Shown in pieces: positions 15,171 through 24,489 of a DNA stretch of 64,000 bases; position 1 is the first letter of the stretch, and every line of letters starts with the position of its first letter. Below the pieces are notes generated by a model. It had not been told where the DNA came from. It did no database searches and worked only from the letters and a program-made list of their open reading frames with translations. The DNA is from Allomuricauda sp. CAU 1633 (lineage in GTDB: Bacteria > Bacteroidota > Bacteroidia > Flavobacteriales > Flavobacteriaceae). The stretch covers positions 868,001 through 932,000 of the forward strand of contig NZ_JAFLNE010000001.1 of assembly GCF_017313225.1 (NCBI RefSeq), given 5' to 3'. A program made the translations under genes and the position numbers.

Positions 15171-15899
15171 ATGAATCTGGTCATAGACATTGGTAACACC
15201 CTAATTAAATATGCCGTTTTTGAAAATGGCAACCTTCTCTATGGCCAAAGTTCAGAGTCGGGCCTGTTTCTTTCCAAGGTCAAAGAACTCTTTGAGCAGT
15301 ACCCCAAAATTAACCATGCCCTTATCTCCTCCGTGGGCAAATTGGACCGAAAGGAGCGCGATATTGTGGCACTGTTCTGCAAGGTGCATGTGCTCACGCA
15401 TGACTCTAAGGTTCCATTTAAGAACAGCTATGCCACGCCCCAGACCTTGGGCATGGATCGAGTAGCCTTGGCCACCGCAGCGTTTTATCACAATCCAAGG
15501 GGAAATACCTTGGTCATTGATGCTGGCACCTGCATTACTTATGATATGGTCAATAATTTTGGAGAATATGTGGGGGGAGCTATTTCGCCGGGTATTCGGA
15601 TGCGGTACAAGGCCATGCACAACCAAACGGCCGCACTTCCGTTGCTGGAACCGGAGGATATTTTGGACTTTATCGGAAATTCCACCGCAAGCAGCATGCA
15701 CAGTGGGGTAATCAACGGGGTTGCGCAAGAAGTGGACGGAGTGATTGACCAGTATCGCAATCGTTTTCAACATTTAACAGTTATTTTAACAGGCGGTGAC
15801 GCCCAATTTTTTGCGAAAAGGCTAAAAAACACCATATTTGCGAATTCTAAATTTCTCCTGAAGGGGCTCAATTGCTTGCTGGAATACAACAAACGTTAG
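15171..15899 (+). CDS. coaX: Type III pantothenate kinase
   Basis: The 242-residue protein phosphorylates pantothenate, the first step of coenzyme A synthesis. The ASKHA-fold motifs are visible: DIGNTLIKYAVF near residue 5, DAGTCITYD near 117 and GGAISPGIRMR near 135. The start at 15171 gives the normal MNLVIDIGNT N-terminus; the longer frame to 15027 runs through an upstream repeat and is not real. It is the first gene of the envelope operon, and its stop codon abuts the next ATG with no spacing. Confidence 0.95.
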   Translation: MNLVIDIGNTLIKYAVFENGNLLYGQSSESGLFLSKVKELFEQYPKINHALISSVGKLDRKERDIVALFCKVHVLTHDSKVPFKNSYATPQTLGMDRVALATAAFYHNPRGNTLVIDAGTCITYDMVNNFGEYVGGAISPGIRMRYKAMHNQTAALPLLEPEDILDFIGNSTASSMHSGVINGVAQEVDGVIDQYRNRFQHLTVILTGGDAQFFAKRLKNTIFANSKFLLKGLNCLLEYNKR

Positions 15900-17180
15900 A
15901 TGGTTAAGAAATTTTTGATTGCATTTGTTTGCGTGGCCGCACAGGGTCTTTTTGCGCAAAATGGTACCATATCGCCATATTCCTATTTTGGGATAGGAGA
16001 TCTTAGAAATTCCGGAACGGTGGATAACCAAATGATGGGCGGAATGGGCATGTATGCCGATAGTATCCACATTAACCTCCAAAATCCTGCTGCCTATTCC
16101 AAGTTGAGGCTCACGGCCTATACCGCGGGGATTTCCCACACAGAATACAGACTGAAGGACTGGACGGAGGAGCAGCGTATTTCCTCTACCAATTTGGATT
16201 ATCTGTCCATTGGCTTTCCCATAGCCGACAAAGTTGGGGTTGGTTTTGGTCTGATGCCGCTCTCGTCCGTGGGATATAGCCTTAGGGATGAAACCACTAC
16301 AGGTGCTGGAGCCAATGTTACCAATGTTTTTGAAGGAGAGGGTGGATTAAACCGAATTTATTTTTCCGTTGGTTTTGAACCCATCAAGAACCTTAGTTTG
16401 GGAGCGACCGTAAATTATAACTTTGGTACATTGGAGTACAGACGACTCCAAAGTGTGGAAGAGGTTCAATTTGGGACCTTGGATAACCGTGAGTCCCGAA
16501 TTAATGGATACGATTTTAACTACGCCTTAAATTATACTCCTACCATTAAGGACAAATACACGCTGTACACCTCAGTTCGGGTAAACACCCAAGGAAATTT
16601 GGTATCCAAAAATTCACAGCGATTGGGGTCTTTCTCTTTGGTCACTGGGGATGAAATTGAGGTCATCGATGTTAATTTGGATGCTACCAATCGCAGAAAT
16701 ACCGAATTAAAGATACCTACACGTACTACCGTGGGGCTGGGATTCGGTGAAGATAAAAAGTGGTTTGTGGGAGGTGAGTACAGCTTCCAGCAGTACAGTG
16801 ATTTTGATAACTCTTTCCTAGCATTGGAGAATGTTACCTACAATGATGCTGCCACCTATGCCCTTGGAGGCTATTGGGTGCCGGATCATCGTTCCCTGTC
16901 AAGTTATTTTAATAGGGTTACGTACCGGGCTGGACTTCGGTATGATGTAAGCGGACTGGAAGTGAACAATAAAGAAATAAATAATTTTGGCATAACTTTT
17001 GGATTAGGATTACCGATAGGTGGCATAAGCTATGAATCTGCCTTTTCCAACTTAAATCTTGGATTTGAGCTGGGAAGAAGGGGAACCACAGATGCCGCCT
17101 TGATTGAAGAAAGTTATTTGAAAATCAATGTAGGATTATCATTAAATGCGAGGTGGTTTCAAAAAAGAAAAATAAATTGA
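15900..17180 (+). CDS. Outer-membrane beta-barrel protein (porin/FadL-like)
   Basis: The 426-residue protein has a signal peptide ending at FAQ and a mature start NGTISPYSYFGIGDLRNSG followed by an inner-plug-like segment (MGGMGMYADSIHINLQNPAAYS). That combination is typical of OmpP1/FadL-like barrels of Bacteroidota, with many amphipathic strands and Gly/Tyr-rich turns. The substrate is unknown, possibly hydrophobic compounds. It follows coaX directly, and the gene order with the TPR protein and lptC suggests co-expression with outer-membrane assembly genes. Confidence 0.8.
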   Translation: MVKKFLIAFVCVAAQGLFAQNGTISPYSYFGIGDLRNSGTVDNQMMGGMGMYADSIHINLQNPAAYSKLRLTAYTAGISHTEYRLKDWTEEQRISSTNLDYLSIGFPIADKVGVGFGLMPLSSVGYSLRDETTTGAGANVTNVFEGEGGLNRIYFSVGFEPIKNLSLGATVNYNFGTLEYRRLQSVEEVQFGTLDNRESRINGYDFNYALNYTPTIKDKYTLYTSVRVNTQGNLVSKNSQRLGSFSLVTGDEIEVIDVNLDATNRRNTELKIPTRTTVGLGFGEDKKWFVGGEYSFQQYSDFDNSFLALENVTYNDAATYALGGYWVPDHRSLSSYFNRVTYRAGLRYDVSGLEVNNKEINNFGITFGLGLPIGGISYESAFSNLNLGFELGRRGTTDAALIEESYLKINVGLSLNARWFQKRKIN

Positions 17181-17283
17181 TGGGGCCATTTTTTAAAAAA
17201 ATCACAATTAACCGACCATATGGATCCTTATAAGAGGATTTTTTAATGAAAATTTGTACTTTAACCACTTTAATACTAGTAAG

Positions 17284-18654
17284 ATGAAAAAGAAACACTA
17301 CTTAACGATGATAGCGGTCTTTATGACGATGGGATTAAGTATGGCTCAAGCTCAGAATCCAGAGTGTATGACCAATCTTTCCATTTATGCAGAGCACGCA
17401 AAAGTAAAAAACTACGATGCCGCTTACGAACCTTGGAAAATGGTCTACGAAAGTTGCCCAGACATCAACAAGGCCAATTTTTCCTATGGCGAAAGAATCT
17501 TAAAACATAAGATTGAAAACTCCTCCGGTGCCGATAAAGATGGCTATATCCAAGAATTGTTGTCATTGTATGACAATAGCATCAAGTATTTCCCAAAAAA
17601 TTATTCCGCTGCAGACATTGGAATAGACAAAGCGCTATTGATGTATGACAGCAAAATGGCCTCCGATGAGCAAATCTTCAAGATGTTGGATGACGCCTTC
17701 AAAAAAGACAAAGAAAATTTCACCAACCCTAAAGCATTATACCTTTATTTCTCCAGCTTGGTAGATTTGCACTCTGCAGGTAAAAAAGATCTTCAAGAAG
17801 TATTTGATACCTATGATGATGTAACAGAGAAAGTTGAAGATGAAAACAAAAAATTAACAGACGTTATTACTAGACTGCTTCCTAAAGATTCTTTGGGTAC
17901 ACTTACATCCAAAGAAAAAAGTATGCTTAGAGTGGCCAGTACCAACTCTGAATCTTATGGTAAGGTCGGTGCCAGTATCGATTCCAAGTTAGGAGCTTTG
18001 GCGGATTGCGACAACCTTATTCCTCTTTACGAAAAGAGCTATGAGGAGAAAAAAGGAGACGTGGCTTGGGTGAAAAGAGCTGTAGGTAGAATGTTCTCAA
18101 AAGAATGTACCGATGACCCCATGTTTAGAAAATTGTTCGAGGCCCAATTGGCTTTGGAACCTTCTGCAAGTGCTTACCTCTATGGAGGTGCCCTCAAGCA
18201 AAAGTCCGGTGATACCAATGGAGCCATTGCCGATTTCAACAAAGCGGTGGAATTGGAAACAGATTCCTATAAAAAGTCTGATATCCTTTATAAAATTGCA
18301 ACTACCGTACGTAGATCCAGTAAGTCTCAGGCTAGAAGCTATGCACTTAAGGCCATTGACGCCAATCCTGCAAATGGAAAAGCATATTTGTTGATTGCCA
18401 ATCTATATGCAAGCAGTGCCAACGATTGTGGAAGCACTCCATTTGAAAAGAGAGCTATCTATTGGAAAGCCGAGGACATGGCCAGAAAAGCGGGTCGGGT
18501 AGATCCCTCTTTGGGTGGCACTGCCAGCCAAACAGCAGCCAGTTATTCAGAAAGAGCCCCTAGCAAAGAAATGATTTTCAATTCCGGAATGGCCGGAAAA
18601 ACAGTATCATTCAGTTGTTGGGTAGGTGGTAGCGTTAAGGTGCCCAATCTATAA
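17284..18654 (+). CDS. Periplasmic TPR-repeat protein
   Basis: From the ATG at 17284 the protein has 456 residues with a signal peptide (MKKKHYLTMIAVFMTMGLSMAQA). The helical body holds several tetratricopeptide-like repeats, clearest near residues 300-380 (AYLYGGALKQKSGDTNGAIADFNKAVEL and AKAYLLIANLYASS). It probably scaffolds envelope protein complexes. Partner proteins are unknown. The gene lies between the barrel protein and lptC on the same strand. Confidence 0.85.
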   Translation: MKKKHYLTMIAVFMTMGLSMAQAQNPECMTNLSIYAEHAKVKNYDAAYEPWKMVYESCPDINKANFSYGERILKHKIENSSGADKDGYIQELLSLYDNSIKYFPKNYSAADIGIDKALLMYDSKMASDEQIFKMLDDAFKKDKENFTNPKALYLYFSSLVDLHSAGKKDLQEVFDTYDDVTEKVEDENKKLTDVITRLLPKDSLGTLTSKEKSMLRVASTNSESYGKVGASIDSKLGALADCDNLIPLYEKSYEEKKGDVAWVKRAVGRMFSKECTDDPMFRKLFEAQLALEPSASAYLYGGALKQKSGDTNGAIADFNKAVELETDSYKKSDILYKIATTVRRSSKSQARSYALKAIDANPANGKAYLLIANLYASSANDCGSTPFEKRAIYWKAEDMARKAGRVDPSLGGTASQTAASYSERAPSKEMIFNSGMAGKTVSFSCWVGGSVKVPNL

Positions 18655-18655
18655 G

Positions 18656-19258
18656 GTGAAACAAACATCTGAAAATATTTTTAAGTGTTTTGCCACGGTG
18701 TTCGCCGTGGCAATCCTTTTTATGTCCTGCGGAGATAACTATGAAAGGGTGGGGGAAGAAGCCGTAAAGCCCATTTTTCCACAGGGGGTTGCCCAAGATT
18801 TTACCCTTACCTATACCGAAAGCAAAGAGGAACTAAGTTCCCAAGACTCATCCCAATCAAGGGTCATTGCGGTGCTCAAAAGCCCCATATCCGAAGATTT
18901 TGACAACCAAAGCTTTAAATTCCGTACCTTTCCAGAAGGACTTGTGGTTGATTTTTTCGATGAAAAAAATCAGAAAAGTGTGGTCACTGCAGATTACGGT
19001 ATTGTGTACTCCCAGACCAATTTGATTGATTTGAGGGGCAATGTGGTGATAGAGACCCATGATGGGAAAATGTTGGAAACACCCCAACTGTTTTTCGATA
19101 GAAAAAACAACTGGATCTTTACCGAAGAAACCTTCACTTATACCAATCCGGAAGACGGTACCGTCATGGACGGCGAAGGAATGGATTTCAACAGGGATTT
19201 CAGTTTTTTTAAGGCCCACAAAACCTATGGCCTTATGACCATTAAAGAAGAAGAATAA
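18656..19258 (+). CDS. lptC: LptC-type LPS export lipoprotein
   Basis: From GTG 18656, one base after the upstream stop, the protein has 200 residues and a lipoprotein signal (FATVFAVAILFMSC). The mature part has the LptC/LptA beta-jellyroll pattern with VTADYGIVYSQTNLIDLRGNVVIETHDGKMLETPQLFFD, where xxTDYAxYxxxxxxxxLxGNV is the family hallmark. LptC passes lipopolysaccharide from the LptBFG transporter to the periplasmic bridge. In Bacteroidota it is often a lipoprotein. The longer frame from 18626 would overlap the TPR gene by 29 bp. Confidence 0.88.
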   Translation: MKQTSENIFKCFATVFAVAILFMSCGDNYERVGEEAVKPIFPQGVAQDFTLTYTESKEELSSQDSSQSRVIAVLKSPISEDFDNQSFKFRTFPEGLVVDFFDEKNQKSVVTADYGIVYSQTNLIDLRGNVVIETHDGKMLETPQLFFDRKNNWIFTEETFTYTNPEDGTVMDGEGMDFNRDFSFFKAHKTYGLMTIKEEE

Positions 19259-19259
19259 T

Positions 19260-19463
19260 ATGATCAAGTTTTTACGATATACAGAATACCTATACTTGGC
19301 CGTGGCTGCCATTTCCATTTACAAGATTGCCACGCTTTGGAGCATAGAGCCCAAGGAAACCTACATCTTTATTTTCTTTGCGGTGGTTTCAATCGCCATG
19401 TTCATCTTTAGAAGAAGATACCGCAAACGTTTCGAACAACACAAAAAGGATAATCAACAATAG
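19260..19463 (+). CDS. Small two-helix membrane protein
   Basis: The 67-residue protein starts one base after the lptC stop and has two hydrophobic segments (LYLAVAAISIYKIATLW, TYIFIFFAVVSIAMFIF) followed by a strongly basic tail (RRRYRKRFEQHKKDNQQ). No family name is certain. Its constant place between lptC and the CBS-domain gene in related operons, as I recall, suggests a real gene. Two bases separate it from the next start. Confidence 0.8.
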   Translation: MIKFLRYTEYLYLAVAAISIYKIATLWSIEPKETYIFIFFAVVSIAMFIFRRRYRKRFEQHKKDNQQ

Positions 19464-19465
19464 CC

Positions 19466-20755
19466 TTGGACACCTCGGTAATCATCATAGTCCTATCTTT
19501 ACTGTTTTCAGCTTTCTTTTCAGGAATGGAAATTGCTTTTATTTCTGCCAACAGGATCCACATAGAAATTGAAAAGAAACAAGAAGGGCTTTTGGCCAAA
19601 TTGCTGACATGGCTCACTGATAAACCCTCAAAGTTTATCGCCACCATGCTCATTGGCAACAATATCGCCTTGGTCATTTATGGGTTGTTCATGGGCGATG
19701 TACTTATGGAATGGTTTCAAAGCCTGCTCCCCGTAAAGTATGAGTTTTTAAATGTTTTACTTACGGATTTCAGCCTGTTGTCCCAAACCGTGATTTCTAC
19801 ATTGATTATTTTGCTAACGGCAGAATTTTTGCCCAAAGTACTCTTTCAAATCTATTCCAATACGCTATTGAAGTTCTTTGCTGTTCCTGCCTATTTCTTT
19901 TACTTGCTGTTTTCCATTGTCTCTTGGTTTGTGATCAAGGTCTCGGATTTTATTCTAAAAGTGTTTTTTAAGACTGATGGTGATGAAGTGCAACTGTCCT
20001 TCACCAAACTGGAATTGGGCGATTATATCACCGAGCAGATGGAAACTGTTGAAGAAGAGGATATGGTCGATTCAGAAATACAGATTTTCCAGAATGCACT
20101 GCAATTTTCTACCGTAAAAGCACGGGAAGTAATGGTGCCCCGGACAGAGATTACCGCCGTTGAGTTGGATGAGACCCCAAAAAACCTCACCAAGCTGTTC
20201 ACCGAAACCGGCTATTCCAAAATATTGGTCTTTAAGGATAGCATAGATGAAATCATTGGCTATGTGCATTCCTACGAACTATTCAAAAAGCCAAAAACCA
20301 TAAAAAGCATTCTACTTCCCGTGGAATTTGTCCCCGAGACTATGCTTATCCAGGATATTTTGAACGTCCTTACCAAAAAACGTAAAAGCGTAGCCGTGGT
20401 CTTGGATGAATATGGAGGTACCGCCGGACTCCTTACCGTGGAGGACATTATTGAGGAACTTTTTGGTGAAATTGAGGATGAACATGATAGTACTGACCTA
20501 CATGAAGAGCAAGTCAGTGAAAATGTATATAAGTTTTCAGCACGTTTAGAGGTAGACTATATCAATGAAACCTATAAACTGGAACTGCCCGAAGGTGAAG
20601 AATATGAAACCTTGGGCGGTTTGATCATGAATCAGACGGGAGAGATCCCAGAGCAGGATTCAGAAGTGAAGATTGAGAATTTTACCTTTCATATTTTGGA
20701 AGTGTCCAATACTAAAATCGATTTGGTGAGTGTGCGTGTTCACGCTGAGGATTAA
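19466..20755 (+). CDS. CNNM/CBS-domain hemolysin-family membrane protein
   Basis: The 429-residue protein begins with a TTG at 19466, giving a membrane-embedded CNNM (DUF21) domain with FFSGMEIAFISANRI, then a CBS pair near 210-330 (VMVPRTEITAVE... and VVLDEYGGTAGLLTVEDIIEELFGEI) and a C-terminal CorC_HlyC domain. Members are linked to Mg2+/Co2+ resistance or transport and were misnamed hemolysins. Context in an envelope operon suggests a housekeeping ion role. Confidence 0.92.
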   Translation: MDTSVIIIVLSLLFSAFFSGMEIAFISANRIHIEIEKKQEGLLAKLLTWLTDKPSKFIATMLIGNNIALVIYGLFMGDVLMEWFQSLLPVKYEFLNVLLTDFSLLSQTVISTLIILLTAEFLPKVLFQIYSNTLLKFFAVPAYFFYLLFSIVSWFVIKVSDFILKVFFKTDGDEVQLSFTKLELGDYITEQMETVEEEDMVDSEIQIFQNALQFSTVKAREVMVPRTEITAVELDETPKNLTKLFTETGYSKILVFKDSIDEIIGYVHSYELFKKPKTIKSILLPVEFVPETMLIQDILNVLTKKRKSVAVVLDEYGGTAGLLTVEDIIEELFGEIEDEHDSTDLHEEQVSENVYKFSARLEVDYINETYKLELPEGEEYETLGGLIMNQTGEIPEQDSEVKIENFTFHILEVSNTKIDLVSVRVHAED

Positions 20756-20839
20756 CAATTTCCAGCGTTTTTTACCCTTTCCTATTTGAAAAGAAAGTGG
20801 TATTTTCGCCCACTGAAATTAAAGTAAACAAGCAGTAAA

Positions 20840-22960
20840 ATGGCAATATTAGAGAATATTAGAAAACGGACAACCATCTTGATCTTGATCATTGGTATGG
20901 CCTTGTTCGCATTTGTAATATCAGGGGTCTTTACCAGCAATGATTTTGCTGGGGGTAAAGTAGGCTCCGAAGTGGCTGAGATTAATGGGGAGAGTATTTC
21001 CATTGACGAATTTAGAAGGGAAGTGGAAACCGCATCAAGAAGATACGGCCCTAATTTCTCGTCAACACAATTGGTGAATACGGTGTATGACCAAGAAGTA
21101 AGAAAAGCCATCCTGAACCAACAATTTGAGGATTTAGGCATTGATGTGGAAAGCGATCAGATTATTGAGTTTGTAAAAACATCGGGTTATGCGCAAATTC
21201 CAGACTTTTTGGATGAGAATGGAATCTTTAACGAAGAAGTTTTCAAAAGTGCTATTGCTGATTGGAGGGCCAACGACCCACTCAGATATGATGCTTGGTT
21301 ACAAGATGAAAAGTCCATAATACAGGCCGCCAAGGAGCGTATGTATTTCAACTTGATAAAAGGTGGGGTAGGTGCTACCTTGGCTGAAGGGAAGTTTGAT
21401 TACCAATTGGCTAACAAGAAAGTGGATATCCAATACGTAAGGGTGCCCTATACTTCCATTCCGGATAGTACCATTCAGGTGTCCAAAGATGAGATTCAGT
21501 CTTACATCAGCAAGCACCAAGATCAATTTCAACAAGAAAAAGCCAGGGACATTCGTTTTGTCTATTTTGAAGAAAAAGCATCTGCCGAAGATGAAACAGC
21601 AGTTAAGGATGCCATTACAGCTTTGTTGGGTGATACCGTTGAATATTCTGAAGAAAGAGACACTACCGATACTATTCCTGGGTTTAATAATACCACCGAT
21701 ATGGCTGCGTTCTTAGATCGGAATTCAGATACCAAGTTCGATACCATTTACAAAGCCAAAAACGATTTGCCAGCTATTGCCTCAGATTCGCTCATGAGTT
21801 TGGCCGTTGGTGAAGTTTATGGCCCGTACAAGGATGGTGATTTTTACCGCGTGTCCAAGATTATGGACAAGAAAGAAGATGGAACGGTAAAAGCAAGTCA
21901 TATTCTTATTACTTGGGAAGGTGCGGAACGTGCCAATCCAAGTATCACAAGAACCAAGGAAGAAGCTGAGGCGAGAGCCAAGGAGCTTTTGGCCGAAGCC
22001 AAACAAGAAGGCACCATCTTTACTACCTTGGCCCGTGAAAATTCAGATGGACCCTCTGCGCCACGTGGCGGGGATTTGGGGTATTTCCAAGAAGGGGTTA
22101 TGGCCGATGAGTTCAATGATTTCTGCTTTAACAACCCTGTGGGTGCCATTGATTTGGTGGAAACGCAATTTGGGTACCATGTTATTAAAGTAGATGATAA
22201 GCAAGATGTGGTTCAGGTAGCTACACTTTCAAGGGAAATTGAACCTTCCGAAGAGACTATCAACACCCTGTTCACGGATGCCACTAAATTTGAAATGGCC
22301 ACTTTGGATGACGAACCTGAGAATTTTGGGGATATCGCCAGAGAAAGCAGCTACACGGTAAGGCCTGTGAACAAAATCAAGGAAATGGAAGAAAACCTTC
22401 CTGGCTTGGGATCACAACGTAGCATTGTGCAATGGGCGTTCAATGATGAGACCAGCGTGGGCGACATAAGACGCTTTAACGTGAACAATGGATACGCCAT
22501 AGTGCAGTTGACTAAAAAATATAAAAAGGGTCTTATGACTCCTGAAGATGCCTCAGCAACCGCGCTTCCTGAAATAAGGAAAGAGCGTAAGGCGGAGCAA
22601 ATCATAGCTGCAAATCAAGGAAAAGACATGAATGCCATTGCTTCCGACAATAATGTTAGCTTAAGCAATGCCACGGCATTGACCGTAAAATCTCCCACAA
22701 TTCCTGGTGCGGGTAGAGAACCCCTATTGGTGGGTAAGGCATTTGGCCTTGACCAAGACCAAACTTCCGGTTTGATTAAAGGTGTAACCGGGGTATTTAT
22801 GGTGAAAGTGACCAAAAAAGAAGATGCACCAAGCATAGAAAATTTCAGTACCTATGCCAACAGCTTGCAAAGTAGTGCTGCTAATCGTGTAAACGGAGCT
22901 GTCTACAATGCGCTCAAGGAGAAGGCTGAGATTGACGACAAAAGAGCTACGTTTTATTAG
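20840..22960 (+). CDS. PpiD/SurA-like membrane-anchored peptidyl-prolyl isomerase
   Basis: The 706-residue protein has a short cytoplasmic N-terminus, one membrane helix (ILILIIGMALFAFVISGVF), a SurA_N-like chaperone region and a parvulin rotamase domain near residues 345-445 (KASHILITWEG...GGDLGYFQEGVMADEF...FGYHVIKV). It probably helps outer-membrane proteins fold as they leave the Sec channel. Length and anchoring resemble PpiD. It closes the envelope operon and is followed by a terminator. Confidence 0.92.
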   Translation: MAILENIRKRTTILILIIGMALFAFVISGVFTSNDFAGGKVGSEVAEINGESISIDEFRREVETASRRYGPNFSSTQLVNTVYDQEVRKAILNQQFEDLGIDVESDQIIEFVKTSGYAQIPDFLDENGIFNEEVFKSAIADWRANDPLRYDAWLQDEKSIIQAAKERMYFNLIKGGVGATLAEGKFDYQLANKKVDIQYVRVPYTSIPDSTIQVSKDEIQSYISKHQDQFQQEKARDIRFVYFEEKASAEDETAVKDAITALLGDTVEYSEERDTTDTIPGFNNTTDMAAFLDRNSDTKFDTIYKAKNDLPAIASDSLMSLAVGEVYGPYKDGDFYRVSKIMDKKEDGTVKASHILITWEGAERANPSITRTKEEAEARAKELLAEAKQEGTIFTTLARENSDGPSAPRGGDLGYFQEGVMADEFNDFCFNNPVGAIDLVETQFGYHVIKVDDKQDVVQVATLSREIEPSEETINTLFTDATKFEMATLDDEPENFGDIARESSYTVRPVNKIKEMEENLPGLGSQRSIVQWAFNDETSVGDIRRFNVNNGYAIVQLTKKYKKGLMTPEDASATALPEIRKERKAEQIIAANQGKDMNAIASDNNVSLSNATALTVKSPTIPGAGREPLLVGKAFGLDQDQTSGLIKGVTGVFMVKVTKKEDAPSIENFSTYANSLQSSAANRVNGAVYNALKEKAEIDDKRATFY

Positions 22961-22984
22961 AGTGTAGTAAAGAAATAGTGAACT

Positions 22985-23021
22985 AAAAAAAGGGAGCTTT
23001 CTTATGTAAGCCCCTTTTTTG
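22985..23021 (+). terminator. Terminator of the envelope operon
   Basis: An A-rich lead, GGG-A-GCTT, an eight-nucleotide loop, AAGC-CCC and six Ts form a stem with one bulged base, just after the PpiD-like gene. Confidence 0.75.
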
Positions 23022-23044
23022 TGGTTAAGTTTATGGGTGTTACG

Positions 23045-23608
23045 TTATGATCTATCTGGTTCATCCCACTTCATTTTATAGCGAATGGAAGTGATTTTCC
23101 CATCGGCATCTGTGGTTACTTCAAAACCCTGCTTGGTCCGGAAATAAGCATCGCGCAGAAAATACCAACTACCATTTTTGTGGAAGAATTCCCTTTTGTC
23201 GACCTTCCATGCGGCCACAGGGTAAACAATATCCAGCAATTCCTCAAAAAGGGGAGCGGTTTGCGGATCTAGGATGAAATCATTTTTAATATGCCCTAAG
23301 AAATCATCAAGGGAGGTATTGCGATTGATTTGTTCAAAATGCAGAATTTCTTCCCCTGCGTCCAAAACAATGAATCTGTCTTCACGAACCTTATTATTCT
23401 GGTAAGTATTCAGCGTTTTTCGTTTTATGACATAGACATTAGAATCCAAAATGTATTCAATGGCATCTGATGTGACCTGCTCAAAAGAGGTAATGGAACT
23501 TTCTTCCAAAAACGTTTCTAACCGAGCATGGGTTTCTTCATTAATCTGTGTAAATGCCGGTAAACAAAATAGTAGGGAACAGAGTAAGGCAGCCAAAATG
23601 TTGTACAT
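23045..23608 (-). CDS. Secreted protein of unknown function
   Basis: The protein has 187 residues from ATG 23608 (an ATG three codons upstream is possible) with a signal peptide (MYNILAALLCSLLFCLPAFTQ). The rest mixes helices and strands, with several aromatic pairs (SWYFLRDAYFRTKQGFEV). No domain is recognised. It stands alone, convergent with the envelope operon and separated by about 120 bp from the beta-lactamase gene. Confidence 0.65.
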   Translation of the reverse strand: MYNILAALLCSLLFCLPAFTQINEETHARLETFLEESSITSFEQVTSDAIEYILDSNVYVIKRKTLNTYQNNKVREDRFIVLDAGEEILHFEQINRNTSLDDFLGHIKNDFILDPQTAPLFEELLDIVYPVAAWKVDKREFFHKNGSWYFLRDAYFRTKQGFEVTTDADGKITSIRYKMKWDEPDRS

Positions 23609-23738
23609 GGAAGACATATCTCTTGTATTTTGGATATACTTCCAAATCTAAAAGAACACGATAAGGAATTGGAACCCCAATTGACGAAACTCCTGTTTGG
23701 GTTTATGAAAAGGGGTATTATGTGACCCGATTAAGTCT

Positions 23739-24470
23739 TTAATTGCTAAAAAGCGCAATGGTAAAGTCCAAAAGGGCTTTATCACCAACACTTCCATGTC
23801 CGGGTATTATGGTGCTAGCCTTGGTATATTTGGCTTTTAGTTTGGATACAGTTTCGGGCCATTCAGCAATATTGGCGTCCTCAAGATTTCCCTTTCCGGC
23901 ACCAAGGGATTTTATCAAACAGCCCCCAAATAAAACTTGATCGGTTGGAAAGTAACCAATGCTATTGTCCAAAGTGTGCCCTTCTCCCAAATGATCCAAG
24001 ATGACTGTTTCGCTCCCAATAGAAAGTTCCAATGGGTCTGTAAAGCCATTTTGTGGGATGGGACTTTTGTTGGAGGCAGCAAGCTCCAACGTCTTTATAT
24101 AGGCATAAGAGGGAATATTTTTGGTGTGGAAAGCATTCAATCCACCCAAACAATCCGTATGAAAATGGGTCGCCACAACAGCCTTTATGGTACACTGCAA
24201 TTCATTTTCAATCCATTGAATCAGCTCTTCAGATTCCGTATCCGTATTTGGCGTATCAAAAACAATGGCTTCGCCATCAACAATTACAATCATGCCATTA
24301 CAAGCTACCTTACCAAAACTCTCGGTTTGCAAATAGGTGATGTGTTGAAATGTATGTTCGGTAAGTTGATTAATTTTTAAGGTCTCAGTTTCATAGCCAA
24401 TGGGAGTTTTCTGGGTCTGACAATGTACAAGAACCAAAAGCAACAGCGGGTAGGTAAAGATGTTTTTCAT
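23739..24470 (-). CDS. Subclass B1 metallo-beta-lactamase, predicted lipoprotein
   Basis: The 243-residue protein has all zinc ligands of a subclass B1 enzyme: HFHTD (His116, His118, Asp120 in standard numbering), GEGHT (His196), GGCLIKS (Cys221) and PGHG (His263). The surrounding text (GNLEDANIAEWPETVSKL) is the B1 signature, seen in NDM- and IND-type enzymes. The N-terminus (YPLLLLVLVHC) looks like a lipobox, so the enzyme may be tethered to the outer membrane. It would hydrolyse carbapenems and other beta-lactams. This activity is inferred; chromosomal B1 enzymes are frequent in Flavobacteriaceae. No mobile element is nearby. Confidence 0.88.
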   Translation of the reverse strand: MKNIFTYPLLLLVLVHCQTQKTPIGYETETLKINQLTEHTFQHITYLQTESFGKVACNGMIVIVDGEAIVFDTPNTDTESEELIQWIENELQCTIKAVVATHFHTDCLGGLNAFHTKNIPSYAYIKTLELAASNKSPIPQNGFTDPLELSIGSETVILDHLGEGHTLDNSIGYFPTDQVLFGGCLIKSLGAGKGNLEDANIAEWPETVSKLKAKYTKASTIIPGHGSVGDKALLDFTIALFSN

Positions 24471-24489
24471 TCTGAAACTAAACTAAAAG

